DNA from: Steromphala cineraria
Taxonomy: Eukaryota > Mollusca > Gastropoda > Trochida > Trochidae
Reading direction: 5' to 3'
Length of the DNA stretch: 64,000 nucleotides
Assembly (NCBI GenBank): GCA_916613615.1
Contig: OU744721.1
Location: 80,109,060-80,173,059 of the forward strand
The number at the start of each line of letters is the position of its first letter. Position 1 is the first letter of the stretch. The notes below the pieces were generated by a model, which saw nothing but the letters and a program-made list of their open reading frames with translations, ran no database searches and was not told the DNA's origin. This document shows positions 12,300 through 24,400 of this stretch, in pieces. The position numbers and the translations under genes were made by a program.

Positions 12300-13370
12300 C
12301 ACGACAGTTACCCAGCCAGATTAGTCAGACACGGGAGACTCCCAGAGAGACTCAGTGTAGGAGAGGAGACGTGCCAGCTCTGATGTGGATGTCTTTGAGT
12401 CTCTGAGCTTGAGATCTGAGACTCCTTGATCGGCCAGTGCGAGATGTCAAAAGATCTGAGACGCGCCTTGTGGAGACGGCGGAGACGTGTGTAGACTCAG
12501 GGAGCTGCACACGTCTTCGAGTCTGACAATGACGTAGTGAGGTTTTTATGATCGAAGAATCTTATTGGTGGGTATAGATATTTGAAGTGGGGACGTCAGA
12601 GATATTTGGGTGTTGCTCAGTTTAAGCGGCATACGTCTTCCATTCTGAATATGACATAGCGAGGCCATCATTTCATATGAGCATTGTCTGGTGTAGTCTG
12701 GCTTAGAAGTTGAGACATGTTTCAAAAATGGTATTATTGAATCTTATGATAAAGTGGTATGGTATGTAGTGGAGAGAGTTTCCTGGTGCAGTCTCGGCAC
12801 ACGTTATTCTCGTGCAGACCCGGTAAGCGGTACACATTTTCCATTCTGACAGGGGACACTGTGTGATATGAGATCAGTATTGTATAAACTTGGTTAGAAG
12901 TGGAGACTTGTTGTGAAGAGAAACTGGTTGAATTCTAGATACATGGCATAGTTTCAATAAGTGGAGACATCAATGCATGAGACCGGTATGGATTCAGTTG
13001 GGTTCGATTACTGGGCGTCAAGATGCGCAACTATGATTTAAGAGACTCTGGTAGATGTGAGACGTGTTTATGTGGAGACGTCTCCTGCTTGACCAGACAT
13101 CTTTGAAGATTCTGTACGCAAGAAGCGCAACTTTGCTCAAAGAGAATTTTGTCCGAGACTTTAAGTTTGAAATAGACTTTTGTTAAAAGAGACTGCTCAG
13201 AGACACATATTTGAGGTTTATTAAGACTTTTAAAAGCGAGATATATTTGAGACTGACGTGGATTAATGATAAAGACACATACTTGAGACTGACACAGATT
13301 CATTGGCGAGACACATACTTGAGACTGACAAAGATTCATTGGAGAATACTGATATTCTAACTCGCTACAA
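12300..13370. repeat. Degraded GAGAC-rich repeat field
   Basis: GAGACT, GAGACG and GAGACA recur throughout. Three diverged longer units share a core ACGTCTTC(G/C)A(G/T)TCTGA at about 12510, 12632 and 12833, each followed by GACATAG-like sequence and an AGTGGAGAC-like end. At about 13239, 13273 and 13309 a shorter unit, GACACATACTTGAGACTGAC plus AAAGATTCATTGG, repeats with a 34-36-bp spacing. The field looks like an old tandem array that has diverged, or a composite satellite. Confidence 0.7.
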
Positions 13371-16300
13371 GTGGAGAATACCTTTGAGGTACATTCTGCG
13401 TAGAGAGAAGCCGTTGTGACTGATATAGATTCAGATCTTGAAGACGTATTTGAGATTCAGTTATATGAGGCGCTGGGTTGCCCCCGTCACGTCATCCGGG
13501 GAATCGCTCAATGCTGCCACCTAGTGTCAACAGAGGATATCGAATTTCCGGGCAGATAATCTCATCAAGCTATGCCGTCTCAGAATCCGGGTCTTAGCAC
13601 CAATTGTAGAGCAGTCCCTCTCTGTGGGCTTGGATTACTTGCATAGAATAACCAACGGTTTTTGCTCTTAATTGGAGCTATTTCACACACTTTCGGTGCT
13701 ATTCGACAGTTGATTGCGTATTAATTGTGTTGAGACAGTTGAAAGAAAACTATCGTAAAGAAAGCCTCTGACGGCTACTGATTTCTAGGGCAGGTTCTAA
13801 GAGCTAGCCGCTCGACACTCAATCGGAAGTTAGACTTTGGGGCACTGACTCGGTTCCTTGAAGATGCGAGGCTAGATAGTGTGTCCTGATGGCCATAATT
13901 GGAACGTATCAACAAGGCTAGGTAGAATATCTGGAACGGGCATGCCTTTGTGCATTAACAACACCTGGTAATAAAAGCTAATTAACTTTTATCTATAGGC
14001 ACCGATGTGCAATGCGCTACAATATTTAAACAAACCCTTAAGGTATGAGATCATTGCTGGCTCACAGGAACGAGTCTTTGATTGGCGCGCTAGAAGTTTG
14101 AGTGGTAAATAAAGTACGCAATATCTTTACAACGTTACAAATCGGATTTTGATATCTCTGTTAAGCAAGCTATGTCAACACATCGTCAATACCGAATGGA
14201 GAACGTAACATACGATATTCTTCATTCTACATACGTGTTTTCATTGCAAGTATTCTTTCAGTTTATACTAAAAGTTAAGAATCACTCATGACACCGATAG
14301 TTTTTACAGAACATTTAAAAAATGAAGAATGCATTGAAAGTTTTTAGAATCCTCATATTGTAAGTTCATTTTGAAGGTTTACAAGAGTCCTTATGCCAAT
14401 GGTACAAGCGATAACTTCTTTGAAGAAGTCGTCAGATGACAAACATCCAATACATACGAATCATGGAAATATGAGCTAATTCATTTTATTTGAAGAAGTT
14501 TTCTCTTGTAAAATACTTGTTCTTGTTTAATGGTAGATGTATTGACATATTTGTAACATAAACAATCTTGAACACTTTTATGCTATAGATGAAAGAGTAT
14601 TTTAGACCAGAACTTGACGATGGCTTCAAGTACAAAGGTGTCATCACAGATGCCGAATCGTTTACACACAGGATATTTCCATAAATATAGATTAATTCTT
14701 TACAACTCTATAAATATGACTGTGTTTACAAGAGCTTCAAGGGTAATGAATATTTTGTGAGTTTTCCTATAACAGTGGTCAATATGGTAAACAAGCTTCT
14801 TGCAGGCGTGTGATGTGAGAAACAGAGGAGTTTTGTAAGTGCTTCGATTTTCTATATCTCGTACTTAATCGTGCATATCGCTGTGGTAAGTGTTGACAAT
14901 TACTTTAATGGTAAAACAAATATATCAGAAGACAATCAATTCTCAACGGGCACTTGCCAGGCGCATGTCTTGTAATTGCTGCTTTATACCTCGTGAATGG
15001 TAAACCAAGACACTTTGTCCCATCTACAAGTGGGAATGTGTCCACGTATTGTCGGGATGTATCGGAGTATATCATTGTTGGGCTACCCCGAGTATCTGGT
15101 TGTGGTCATAGATGTAGAAAAGGAAGTAGATGGAACGATTGATTGTGAAAATCATTAATCGTTTTGATATATTTAAAAGCCATCTCAATTGGTTATATCT
15201 GCGTTCATATAATCAATATTGTATAGCTCAAGTAGTGGCTGACGGCCATATACATATTAAATGTAGACATTTAAGAGACAACTGTAAGTTTTCTCAAATA
15301 TTTAAGATAAAACCTTAACAACGGAGAAAACTTTCATGAATCGGATCAATTTCGTTTATCAACAGAACTGACAGACAATGATAAAGAAATATCCCGTTGG
15401 AAGTTCTTTACAACATTGCTTTGTTGGGCTGTTAGCCATCCCTTGTGAAAGATATGTTTAATAAATTATTCAAGACATTTGGTCACTGGATGCTGGCACG
15501 GATCCCACCCCATCATTCTAGTGTTGGTAAACCAGCAACTCTGCCTCATCCGGTGTAATCCACTCCCGGTCCCCCGTGAGAATACATCCCCAATATATCA
15601 AAATCTCCGGGCGACTCTTGACTGGTGTCGCATAATGCATATAGACCAGGGTAATTCTCCAGACCTCTGGGCCCTTGTAGGATCTGTCTTGAGCCTTGGA
15701 ATCAAACACAGCTCCCGTCTCGCCCTGGGGAGCTAGAATATACTGTCTCGGAAATACCTTCTCTGTTTACGCAAGTAATACGGGATAAGTCTCCACTTAA
15801 CAATTCGTATAGAAATAGACGTTTCATATTTGCATAAAATCGGAGGTTCCATTGATAAGAAAATGATGGTTATAAAGTATCTCGTGTTGACGTGCTAAGA
15901 CCAATGCGCCCTGCTCTGTAAGCCACACATGTGCAGCTCAGATTGCCTCTAGTCCAGCGGATCAGAGCGAGACACATACATCGTCTCGACTTTCACACAG
16001 GATTTACTCTGCCCTGTCCTTCCAACCTCCCTCAATCCTGGACTCTGTCCTCTGTAGCCTTGGGCAACAGGCTTCGAGTTGACTTTAGTGTTGTAGCTCT
16101 GTTTGAAACAGTTGCTTGTGATTGTATATTACTTCACTCACTATAGCATCAACTCCCTAACCTGTTCACCCACCTTATCCTGCAATCCTTGATTTTGTCC
16201 CCAATAACGTCTAGCTGGGACATCACACTCTTAGTAAGCTTTAGTTTTACATCACTAGTGGGTGTAAATAGTTGTCCTTTGCTTATAATTGTACACATTT

Positions 16301-16454
16301 AAACCCACACATTGCATCCCTATCCTACCCCCTGCCTCTTCCAACAATATTTCAGGTGTATGGCTGGTAGCAATCTGTGTTAGAAACCATCGTATGTAGT
16401 ACTTCCGGTCTACATTATCTTACGTTACATATGTTATCTTGTCCTCCTCTCCAA
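13371..16454. other. Non-coding stretch with a GC-richer patch
   Basis: No gene supported. 15480-15735 is more GC-rich than its surroundings and open in both strands (85 codons plus, 63 codons minus), but neither product is recognisable and no splice sites frame it convincingly. It could be a decayed transposon or exon. Confidence 0.5.
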
Positions 16455-16540
16455 CGCGGTTCCTTCTTCTAATGGGTGAGCGAGTTTTTGTTATACGCTG
16501 CTTGAGCAATATTTCAGCTATTAGCGGCGTGTTCATAACA
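16455..16540 (+). repeat. Interspersed SINE-like repeat, copy 1
   Basis: GGTGAGCGAGTTTTTGTTAT then ACGCTGCTTGAGCAATATTT then CAGCTATTAGCGGCGTGT. The same arrangement (GTGAGTTNNNNTTTACGCCG, AGGCAATATTTTAGCC, ATAGCGGCGTGT) recurs at 58078-58141. From memory this core is a very common short repeat in gastropod genomic sequence. I cannot name its family. Confidence 0.6.
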
Positions 16541-17536
16541 TGAGGGATTCCGGAACAATCATCAGTAAAGAACAGTGTTGCATCGATGATGTCTCCTCAA
16601 TTTGTAGTTGTAATGTTGATCTGTTGCTTTTATTATATAAAATATGTATGAGAAAAATTCATCTGCCCATTAGCCGGTTCTTGATCAACAGGCAGTTTAT
16701 AGGCTCCACTGGTGCATCCGTTTAAAACCCCAAAACCCCAAAACATTCCTATGAAGTAATGTTGGTCTCATTTTTATATCATTATGTTTTTATCACAACC
16801 ATTTCCTCTTTCCCTGTGCCCAAGCTGTTCCTTCAATAATGAACTAGGAGTTGATGGTGTGAAGTTTAGAAACCCTCCTGCTCAATAGATTGTAGATCGT
16901 TCCATACTTATTTACCATGTTAGTTTGTTGGTCACTTAAGTGGTTTACATATATTGTTAAATGCTTCTTCTTTCTTGGCTATTGTTCTGCTAAATTAGTC
17001 TTCTTTGGTCTGGACTTACATTTACATGTTTTGAAGAACCTGTAACTTCTGAACGCTTAAACTCTTTTGGGACACAACCGAGTTCTTATATTCCTTAGAT
17101 GCCAATGCCAAGACAATCATCTCTCAAATGGCATTCAATTCCTTTTGATACACTTCTTAAGGAAGTTTTGCCCTTCAAGAGACGATTGTTGTTTCACAGT
17201 TTTTAGACGAAAGATTCATTTGTCTTCAATGACAGGATAAGCATAGTCGTCAACACATTTTTTTTGCATTTAATTTTGAAGAATATTTCGTTGTCATCCA
17301 TGGTGTCATCTAAGGAGAAACATTCTACGATACACAATAGCAGATGAGGACGTGTTGTTACCATGTTGTAATCTGAGAGAAACGTCAGACTGTAAGATCA
17401 GACCTTTTGAGAGTGCCTGGTGACAATCATTTGTTCCTCTTATTGTGTTCAGTGGATTTACTGAGAGTTAAGCGAAAGACAACTAATGCCCACATGCACA
17501 TTAGCAGATGGCAATTCCAAAGTGAAAACTTAAATC
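16541..17536. other. Non-coding stretch, no gene recognised
   Basis: A short direct repeat, AACCCCAAAACCCCAAAAC (about 16726-16744), is the only structure noted. Open frames are short and unrecognised. Confidence 0.55.
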
Positions 17537-17539
17537 TAA

Positions 17540-18039
17540 TACCCCATTCATACGGCCACATTTGCTTACGTGTGTAACATTTGCATATACGCAAATTTTA
17601 CTTACATGTGTATTTGTGGCCGTATGAACGCATTTGCTCATGTGCAAATTTTGCTACCAGGAGAAAATTTGTACCTAGTAGAGGGTAGGTGCAAATGCAT
17701 TTGCTACGGGTAAGTAAAAGCAATTTTTACGCTACCCTAAGCAGATCTGCCGTATGAACGCACAGTGTCTTCCTCCTCAATTCTCTGCTGTTCGATGTGC
17801 CAAGTAAAACATCAAAACTAAAGAAATAAGGTAATTTCCTGATTCTGCGAAGTCTTCTCAGTCTTATCACCTCCATGGCTATTGATGAAATGACAGAGTA
17901 TGTGTCTTTGCTACGGATATACTTTGGGTTCTTAAAACGAACCATGAACGCATAGCAAATTTGCATTTGCTCACGTGAGTATATTTACTCACATGAGCAA
18001 ATTTGCATATAAGCAAATGTTCGCCGTATGAATGGGGTA
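17540..18039. mobile_element. PIF/Harbinger-like MITE, 500 bp
   Basis: The ends are perfect terminal inverted repeats: TACCCCATTCATACGGC at 17540-17556 and its exact reverse complement GCCGTATGAATGGGGTA at 18023-18039. A TAA flanks each end (17537-17539 and 18040-18042), matching the 3-bp TAA/TTA target duplications of the PIF/Harbinger superfamily. Subterminal sequence is repetitive: CGTATGAACGCA, GCAAATTTGCAT and CACATG-like motifs recur in both orientations near both ends. There is no transposase frame (a 79-codon minus-strand frame inside is not recognisable), so it is non-autonomous. Confidence 0.85.
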
Positions 18040-18042
18040 TAA

Positions 18043-21030
18043 GAAAACATACTCAGTTTCAACGCTTGAACATACGTCACAGCATCACTCTGTTTTGTTC
18101 AGGGCCAAATCAAAAGGATAAAAGACCAAGTTGATTAATGTTTCTGCAATCGTTCGGACAAATATTTGAACTCATTGAAACTCAGAACCATGTAAAGCTT
18201 ATAAACCCGAACCATCAATAGGCATCGAAAATGAAAGGTAGTTTTTGACACTCAGGATCTCATGATAGTGAAAAAAATAAATTCCTAAGTTAAGAAGGGA
18301 CGAACATGCAGAAAGAGAACCTTTCCCCCTCGAAACTTTAGGCTGTTGCATGAAAAGGAATAAGGAACTCCAAGTAGACACATTTTGCGACATCAAGAGT
18401 TCATTTGTGACCCGGAGCCCGCCATTGTGCCAATGTTCCAATAGCTTCAATGAAGTCGGGCATGTTCGTCTTGTTCCGTCCCGTCCCCTTCGACTCGTGA
18501 AGCGCGATATTGGAACGGGCGGCCTGTCCGCCGCGTTATTGGTTCGGGAGGCATGTCCAGGGGATCAATTACCGTGGTCAGTGTGTAATCGATATTGGAC
18601 AGATGGGATCGTGCTGACCGCTCGCACCTTTAGAAATGAAACCTCTTGTCCGGTCTCGTCACGACGCCATTCACGGAGCTTGCACTGGTCAGCGCCGGGT
18701 TGCGGACCGTTGATTACCATGGCTGATACATACAATACACCATGGCTTGTAAATACAATACACCTTTATCATCCCCGGGGCGGGGGAAGTATCTCTATTG
18801 TGCTCGGCAGGATCAATGTTAGCTTCAGTATATCATCCTGGCTACTCTACGTACAACGTGCTCTGGGTGCCGAGACGGTTCGTGCATTACGAACACGACA
18901 AACTGGACATGTCGCTCGATGAGCGTATCGCTAGAGTAAACCTTTGGTGTATCGACTGTCATACTTGGTGCTGCCACGCTATTTGATGTGGAATTGACTG
19001 CGCGAAAAGAGTTTGTTTAAGGGTGCTTCTGAGATACGAGATTTTCTCTATTGGTGGAGAGGAGGTGGAATTATCCTGGAATTCTCATTCGCTATGTACA
19101 CGCATTTAGAATTGAGGATTAATAAGTCACGACTTTGGTATCAGAGAAATCTCTTGACGTTTTGTGCTCAAACCAGTCAAAATATAGCAGAGCAATATCT
19201 GATTTTTCAGGATTCTCATTTGTAATATAGGGAAAAATTGAAATTCTTTAGGTTGTTACGTAAGCAGATTAAGGAACAAGTAAACAAACTGTCGTTACAT
19301 GCTTTATCCCCAAAATGTAAGTTTCGAAATCGAAATAAACAAAGACCCCTTTTGGTGATGTTATTTAAAAGAAAAAGGATTTATATCTTGTTTTTATACT
19401 GGCAACATTCTTACATCTTACTTCTTATGCGTAGAAACAATCATTAAGTGCCAAATTTATATATGAACATTTCATGGTGGCAAATTGATTGATCAAGTCT
19501 TTGATCTCTCGCATTTACACTATGGCAATGTATAAGGTGTTTTCACAATCCCACAGCGTTAAGTGTATATCAAGGTATGAAAATAACGTCATAGAACGCA
19601 ATGGTTCGATTTGTTATCTCAACATTTAGAAACAGTCACCAACCTATGAAACTCGACCTAACGATGGGATATGGCGCTAGTTTATCTTGAACTGAATCTG
19701 TGCACTAAATGGACAAGTAGGACTGGTATGAAGTAAATAACGGAATCAAAGAATCGGAATCATTAGCCACTGTTCAATAAAAACGTTTGAAATAAGTGCA
19801 TAAGAAATTACAATGGCCCGTTCAAACGAATATAAGGTACTTTTGAACATTGAAGGACACCAGCAGAAAACCATGGTATTCACTTCTCTGCTTAGATTGT
19901 TTAGTTTAATCAATGAAATTAAAAGTTGATTTTACATTTCTGTCTCCCACCTTATTCACATACAGTATTTGACACTATCTTGAAATTAACAGACCAAACA
20001 TAAGGTCCACTACCATAAAACCTTATTGAAACAGCTGATTTACATGAAATCATTAAACGTTTAACGATTTCGAATGTAATATTTAAGAAGGTCTAACTTT
20101 GTAAGTTTTACAACAGTCTTTGTGTTTGTGTTAGATTTGGAATGTGTAATTTCAGGAAATCTCAATTTTTTCGTTTCATAACAGTATTTGTGTTTGAGTC
20201 AGTGTTGGAATGTGATATTTAAGAAGACCTTATTAAATTCTGGAATGTTTTTGAGTTTGTCCATTCAGGTGACTGGGATACATGAATATGTTCCTGTTTC
20301 TTAGAATGTTTTTATTCTTTATAAGTATAAAAAATGTTCCTGCGCGTTTTGAGAATGTTTTTTTGGTCACCGATAAGAGAAAACAATCAGATAATGTTCA
20401 TAAGTGTTTTAGCTAGTATGTGTCCATTCTATGGTATCAGACAGACAGGTCTGACACTGTTCCTAAATGTTCTTGCATTTGGCCGTTCCGTTGTATCAGA
20501 GAAACAGATCCGAGTTCACGAATGTTCCCGAACATGATTATTCTGTTGTATTTAATTTTTGTCGTGTAAACCCTCACTCTCCATCTCAAAGAACCAGAAA
20601 AGGACAGCACTGTTTGATGCTTATCTTAGATGGTGTATGAAGTTGGAGATGATATGTCAATCTTTGAGGTGTATTTTATGCAGTAGCGCAGTAGCACATG
20701 GTCATAGCACTGCTGTCTTACATCTGCCAAATCCAATTTTGAAAACGACATTTTTTGGGGAATGTTTTTGTAGGAACATGTTTTATGTGTTTGTAATCCA
20801 AAACTAAGCCATGAAATACCAGATATGACAGCAAATGTGCGGAGAAAGAACAAAAACTATCTATTTTCATGATTTAAAAATATATATGGAAGATATTAAT
20901 GCACACAAAGCTACATGAAACATAATCCGTGTCACAATCCCGACTTTGCGTCTCCATCTACGTCCCAGCGCGGTATATGCTGGTATTGATTCACAAACCA
21001 GGAGTTGAGAAGGGGGATTAACCAAACCGG
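18043..21030. other. Non-coding stretch with one longer unexplained open frame
   Basis: 18350-18922 (plus) is open for 190 codons in a locally GC-rich patch. Its product is Ser/Arg/Leu-rich, with no recognisable domain, signal peptide or membrane segment. The patch has TCCCCGGGGCGGGGG near 18772. It could be an old single-exon fragment, a GC-rich regulatory patch or chance. I do not call it a gene. The remainder holds short frames only. Confidence 0.45.
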
Positions 21031-21430
21031 GGAATTTCTCTCTCCCTCTAACTCTTTATCTCTTTGAATATCTCTCTCACTCCACGTCCCTCACTCACTC
21101 TTTTCATATATTTTAACCCCTTTCTCTCCCATCTTTCTCACTCCCCCCTCTCTCTCCCTCTCTCTCTCTCCCTGTCTCCCAATTAATCTCTATTTATATG
21201 TGCACCATATCCCCTCAAGTTACCACTTATTCCCTGCAGTTTTCTTTCACTATTTCTCTATCTAAACTATGACTCTTGTCGATATCACTTTTCCTTAAAC
21301 CATTTATCTCAAATATATCATTTCAGGTATCCCTCTTCTTTAGCCCCACTCCTCTTCTCCGAACTATCTGTCTATCTGTCTCCTATTTCTCTCTCCACTC
21401 TCCCTCCCCATCTCTCTGATGCTCTGGCTG
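21031..21430. repeat. Pyrimidine-rich (CT) tract
   Basis: Runs of CTCTCTCCCTC and TCTCTCTC interrupted by other sequence, densest at 21120-21180. It is a low-complexity, microsatellite-like region with no coding content. Confidence 0.8.
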
Positions 21431-24400
21431 GTTCCAGCTCCCATCTCTCTGGATCTCAGCAGTATCTTCTGTCTGCGGAAGTTTGCGTCACAAGCACGCT
21501 CGTTCCCTCCTTTACAGCTAATTAGCCAGCGGTATTGAACTTATTTATTCTCGGAACAGATGCGCTATTTTCATTACATGTAGCATTACAGTTGTAATCC
21601 CGAGTCGAGCTCTCGTCCATCCCCTAAAAGTGAATGATATCGAACCGCATGCAAAACCTTGCTGATGTTTTGTAAAGAAAGCCGATACTATTACAGAGAC
21701 GCGTCCCTCGTGTAGTAATGCAAGCTTATTGACAGAGATTTTATTTTCACCATTACCAAATTACGTTTTTCTCTCTACTGATTTGGAAGACCAATCCATC
21801 TTGTGTCGCCAGTTTTAGATTCATAATGTAGTTTTACTGCAGATAAATGACCCAGCCTATATGTCCGCGCACCTGCTGCCAGCGGCTCTGTGTCGGACCT
21901 GGGCACGATGTGAAGACACGAATCTCCTGTCGGTGCTCCCCTTCACATATACCTGTCCAGGGACGCGTTGATACACATGCACACAGAGCGGAGACGCAAC
22001 ACATACTCCTGGCGCAACCATGCAAGAACATGCTGCATCTTCGCTCCCAGAATATGACCTGTCTTGATCATAATCTCACGAGAGTGAAAAAGACATCTTC
22101 GCAAAGCAAAATGTTATTACGACAACAACTCAACGAGCTTTGCGAACCAATTATATCTTTCTAATGCACCATGGTATATCATACCTGGAAATTAGTTCAA
22201 AATATACAGGCCTTGACATAACAAGTCATCCTGAGGCCATTCTGCCAATATATGATGACCTGTCAGTGTCCCCGACGTTTGTTTGAAGATCGTCTCCACG
22301 TATTAGTTTCCTTTAATATGTGAGGACCAAATGTCAAGTATACCTGCTTATTGATCGGGGGATAGATCGAGCAGATCGTCGACCTGCCTCTCTCAGACAT
22401 ATATAGACCGCTTCCAGCTTCTGTACCGCGGTCTGTACACTATATACTATTCTCTTCCTCTCTTTCATGTTTTGTTCGTCGCATCATAGTTCTGTGCACA
22501 AGAAATGGTTTATATTTGATAACAGTTGATGCACCCTGTTTGTATTTCTAAAAATAGTTGAAAGAATATTCGCCCCTTAAAGCTCGTGTAACATTTAACA
22601 TCAGCCAAAAGGACAAGGTAGTAATAGTTTATCGCTCTTATGTAAGAATCATATGGATATTGTACATAGTTTCATTACAGTTTCATTAAAGCTCAAACGT
22701 TCGTTATAGATGCAATATTCAGTGTGTATGTGACTTAATTCCTCCATTGGACGTAAAACATATACATTATATAGTTGTTTTTATGTTTTATCTAGTGTGT
22801 ATTAAGTTCAAAAAGCCAATGTAAAGTAAATGAGTTAAGACTTCCAATCTAAGAGAGAGCGTTGATTCTCGAACGTTATTCAATTTGATAAACGTGGTGT
22901 CATTTATACAAAAGTTTACATTGAGAAAAAGTACCCCAGAAAGATATTTGAGCGATTACTCCAGCGACTGAGGAGAATGAACAAACAAGACGTAAAGACT
23001 CGCCTGCATGATTCGGTGATATAAATCAATCAAATACCTCACTCCTTCTTTTTATCTACGAAAATCCGATCGTTTAAACATGCCAGGGTGCAAAGGCTGC
23101 GCTAATTGGTTCCAAGGACAAATTTATCAAATAATTGGTTTTCGCTGACTTAGCTAATGGAAATAGAGAAAGAGAGGCAAAACAACGAGCAAGCGAGAGT
23201 TATGGGATTCTTGCAGAGCATCCTTTGAGCTCAATGTCTCTAGCTGGTGGAATTAAGGCAGAGCTTGATCTTTTTTTCAAAAGGGTCTAGATTAAAACCT
23301 TGGTGAGCTATTCGTAGTAATTGCAAATGAGTTGAGACGTGTAATGCTCATTGATAGTATCATTGCCTTCTTTCTCCTGAACTACACAAGAAGAATAAAT
23401 GTTGCTCAGGGGAAACACAAATCTGTCAGTTGGTGACCATTAATGTTTCTTCAATACCATTAAAAGGTTTATTCTCTATCTTCAAATAGAGAGCGTCTTT
23501 GTCGAAAGTAATGGCATCAGATATAGATAGGTTTTAGAGTTTGCTTTTGGTATACACTGTAAGAAAGAAAGTACTATAGGTCGTCATTGGCCAACACCAA
23601 AGTTCAGTTTATGTCTTGAGGTATGTGAGTTTCAAACAACTATAATTACAAAAAAACAAAACTCTGGAGCTTTCAAAAATGTCGTGTGACACAATAACAA
23701 TCATTCTATCCATGATAAGCAATCCTATTGTATATTATTTTTGTAATCCATTAAGTGAAGATTGTTATGAATTCTATCTATAGAGATCAAATCTTAGATG
23801 ACGATTATATGTGTATAAATGAATAAATATATAATGTATAAATGTATGTTTGAGTTTGATACACATAACACGTGACCTGAGGCTATCCTGGCTGCCCCAA
23901 TAATTTACCTTAGGAAATCACAAACATTAAGAGTTGCTACTTTGACGACACAGAGACAGTTCAATAACAAATATTATTTCTTATATTACAAAATTATATG
24001 AGCTTATGAGAGTATCCGACAAACGATAACGGATAACATTTCTTTGTTGAACTTTGTTACTCTTGTAGGGGTTAAATAATAACCTATGCTATAATATGAT
24101 TGTAAGAACTAAACTTTATGATTATACTGAATGAACGTCGCCAGATGAAATTTCAAACTATCAAGAAGACCTATTGGTCATTCAAAGGACGTAAGGAATG
24201 TAAAGAATTTAAAAGCAGTTGATAACTAACAACGATTGATATAAGATAAAATCTGACCATAACTTGGTCAAACGTTAAAAGGTACTTGTCTTATACTAAT
24301 ATCTTAAAAATACATAATTCATAAATATCAAATTTATTAAATAGTTTGCCAAAGGTGTCATTCTTTCCTTTTATCATAAGACAGCAGCTTTCTATACATT

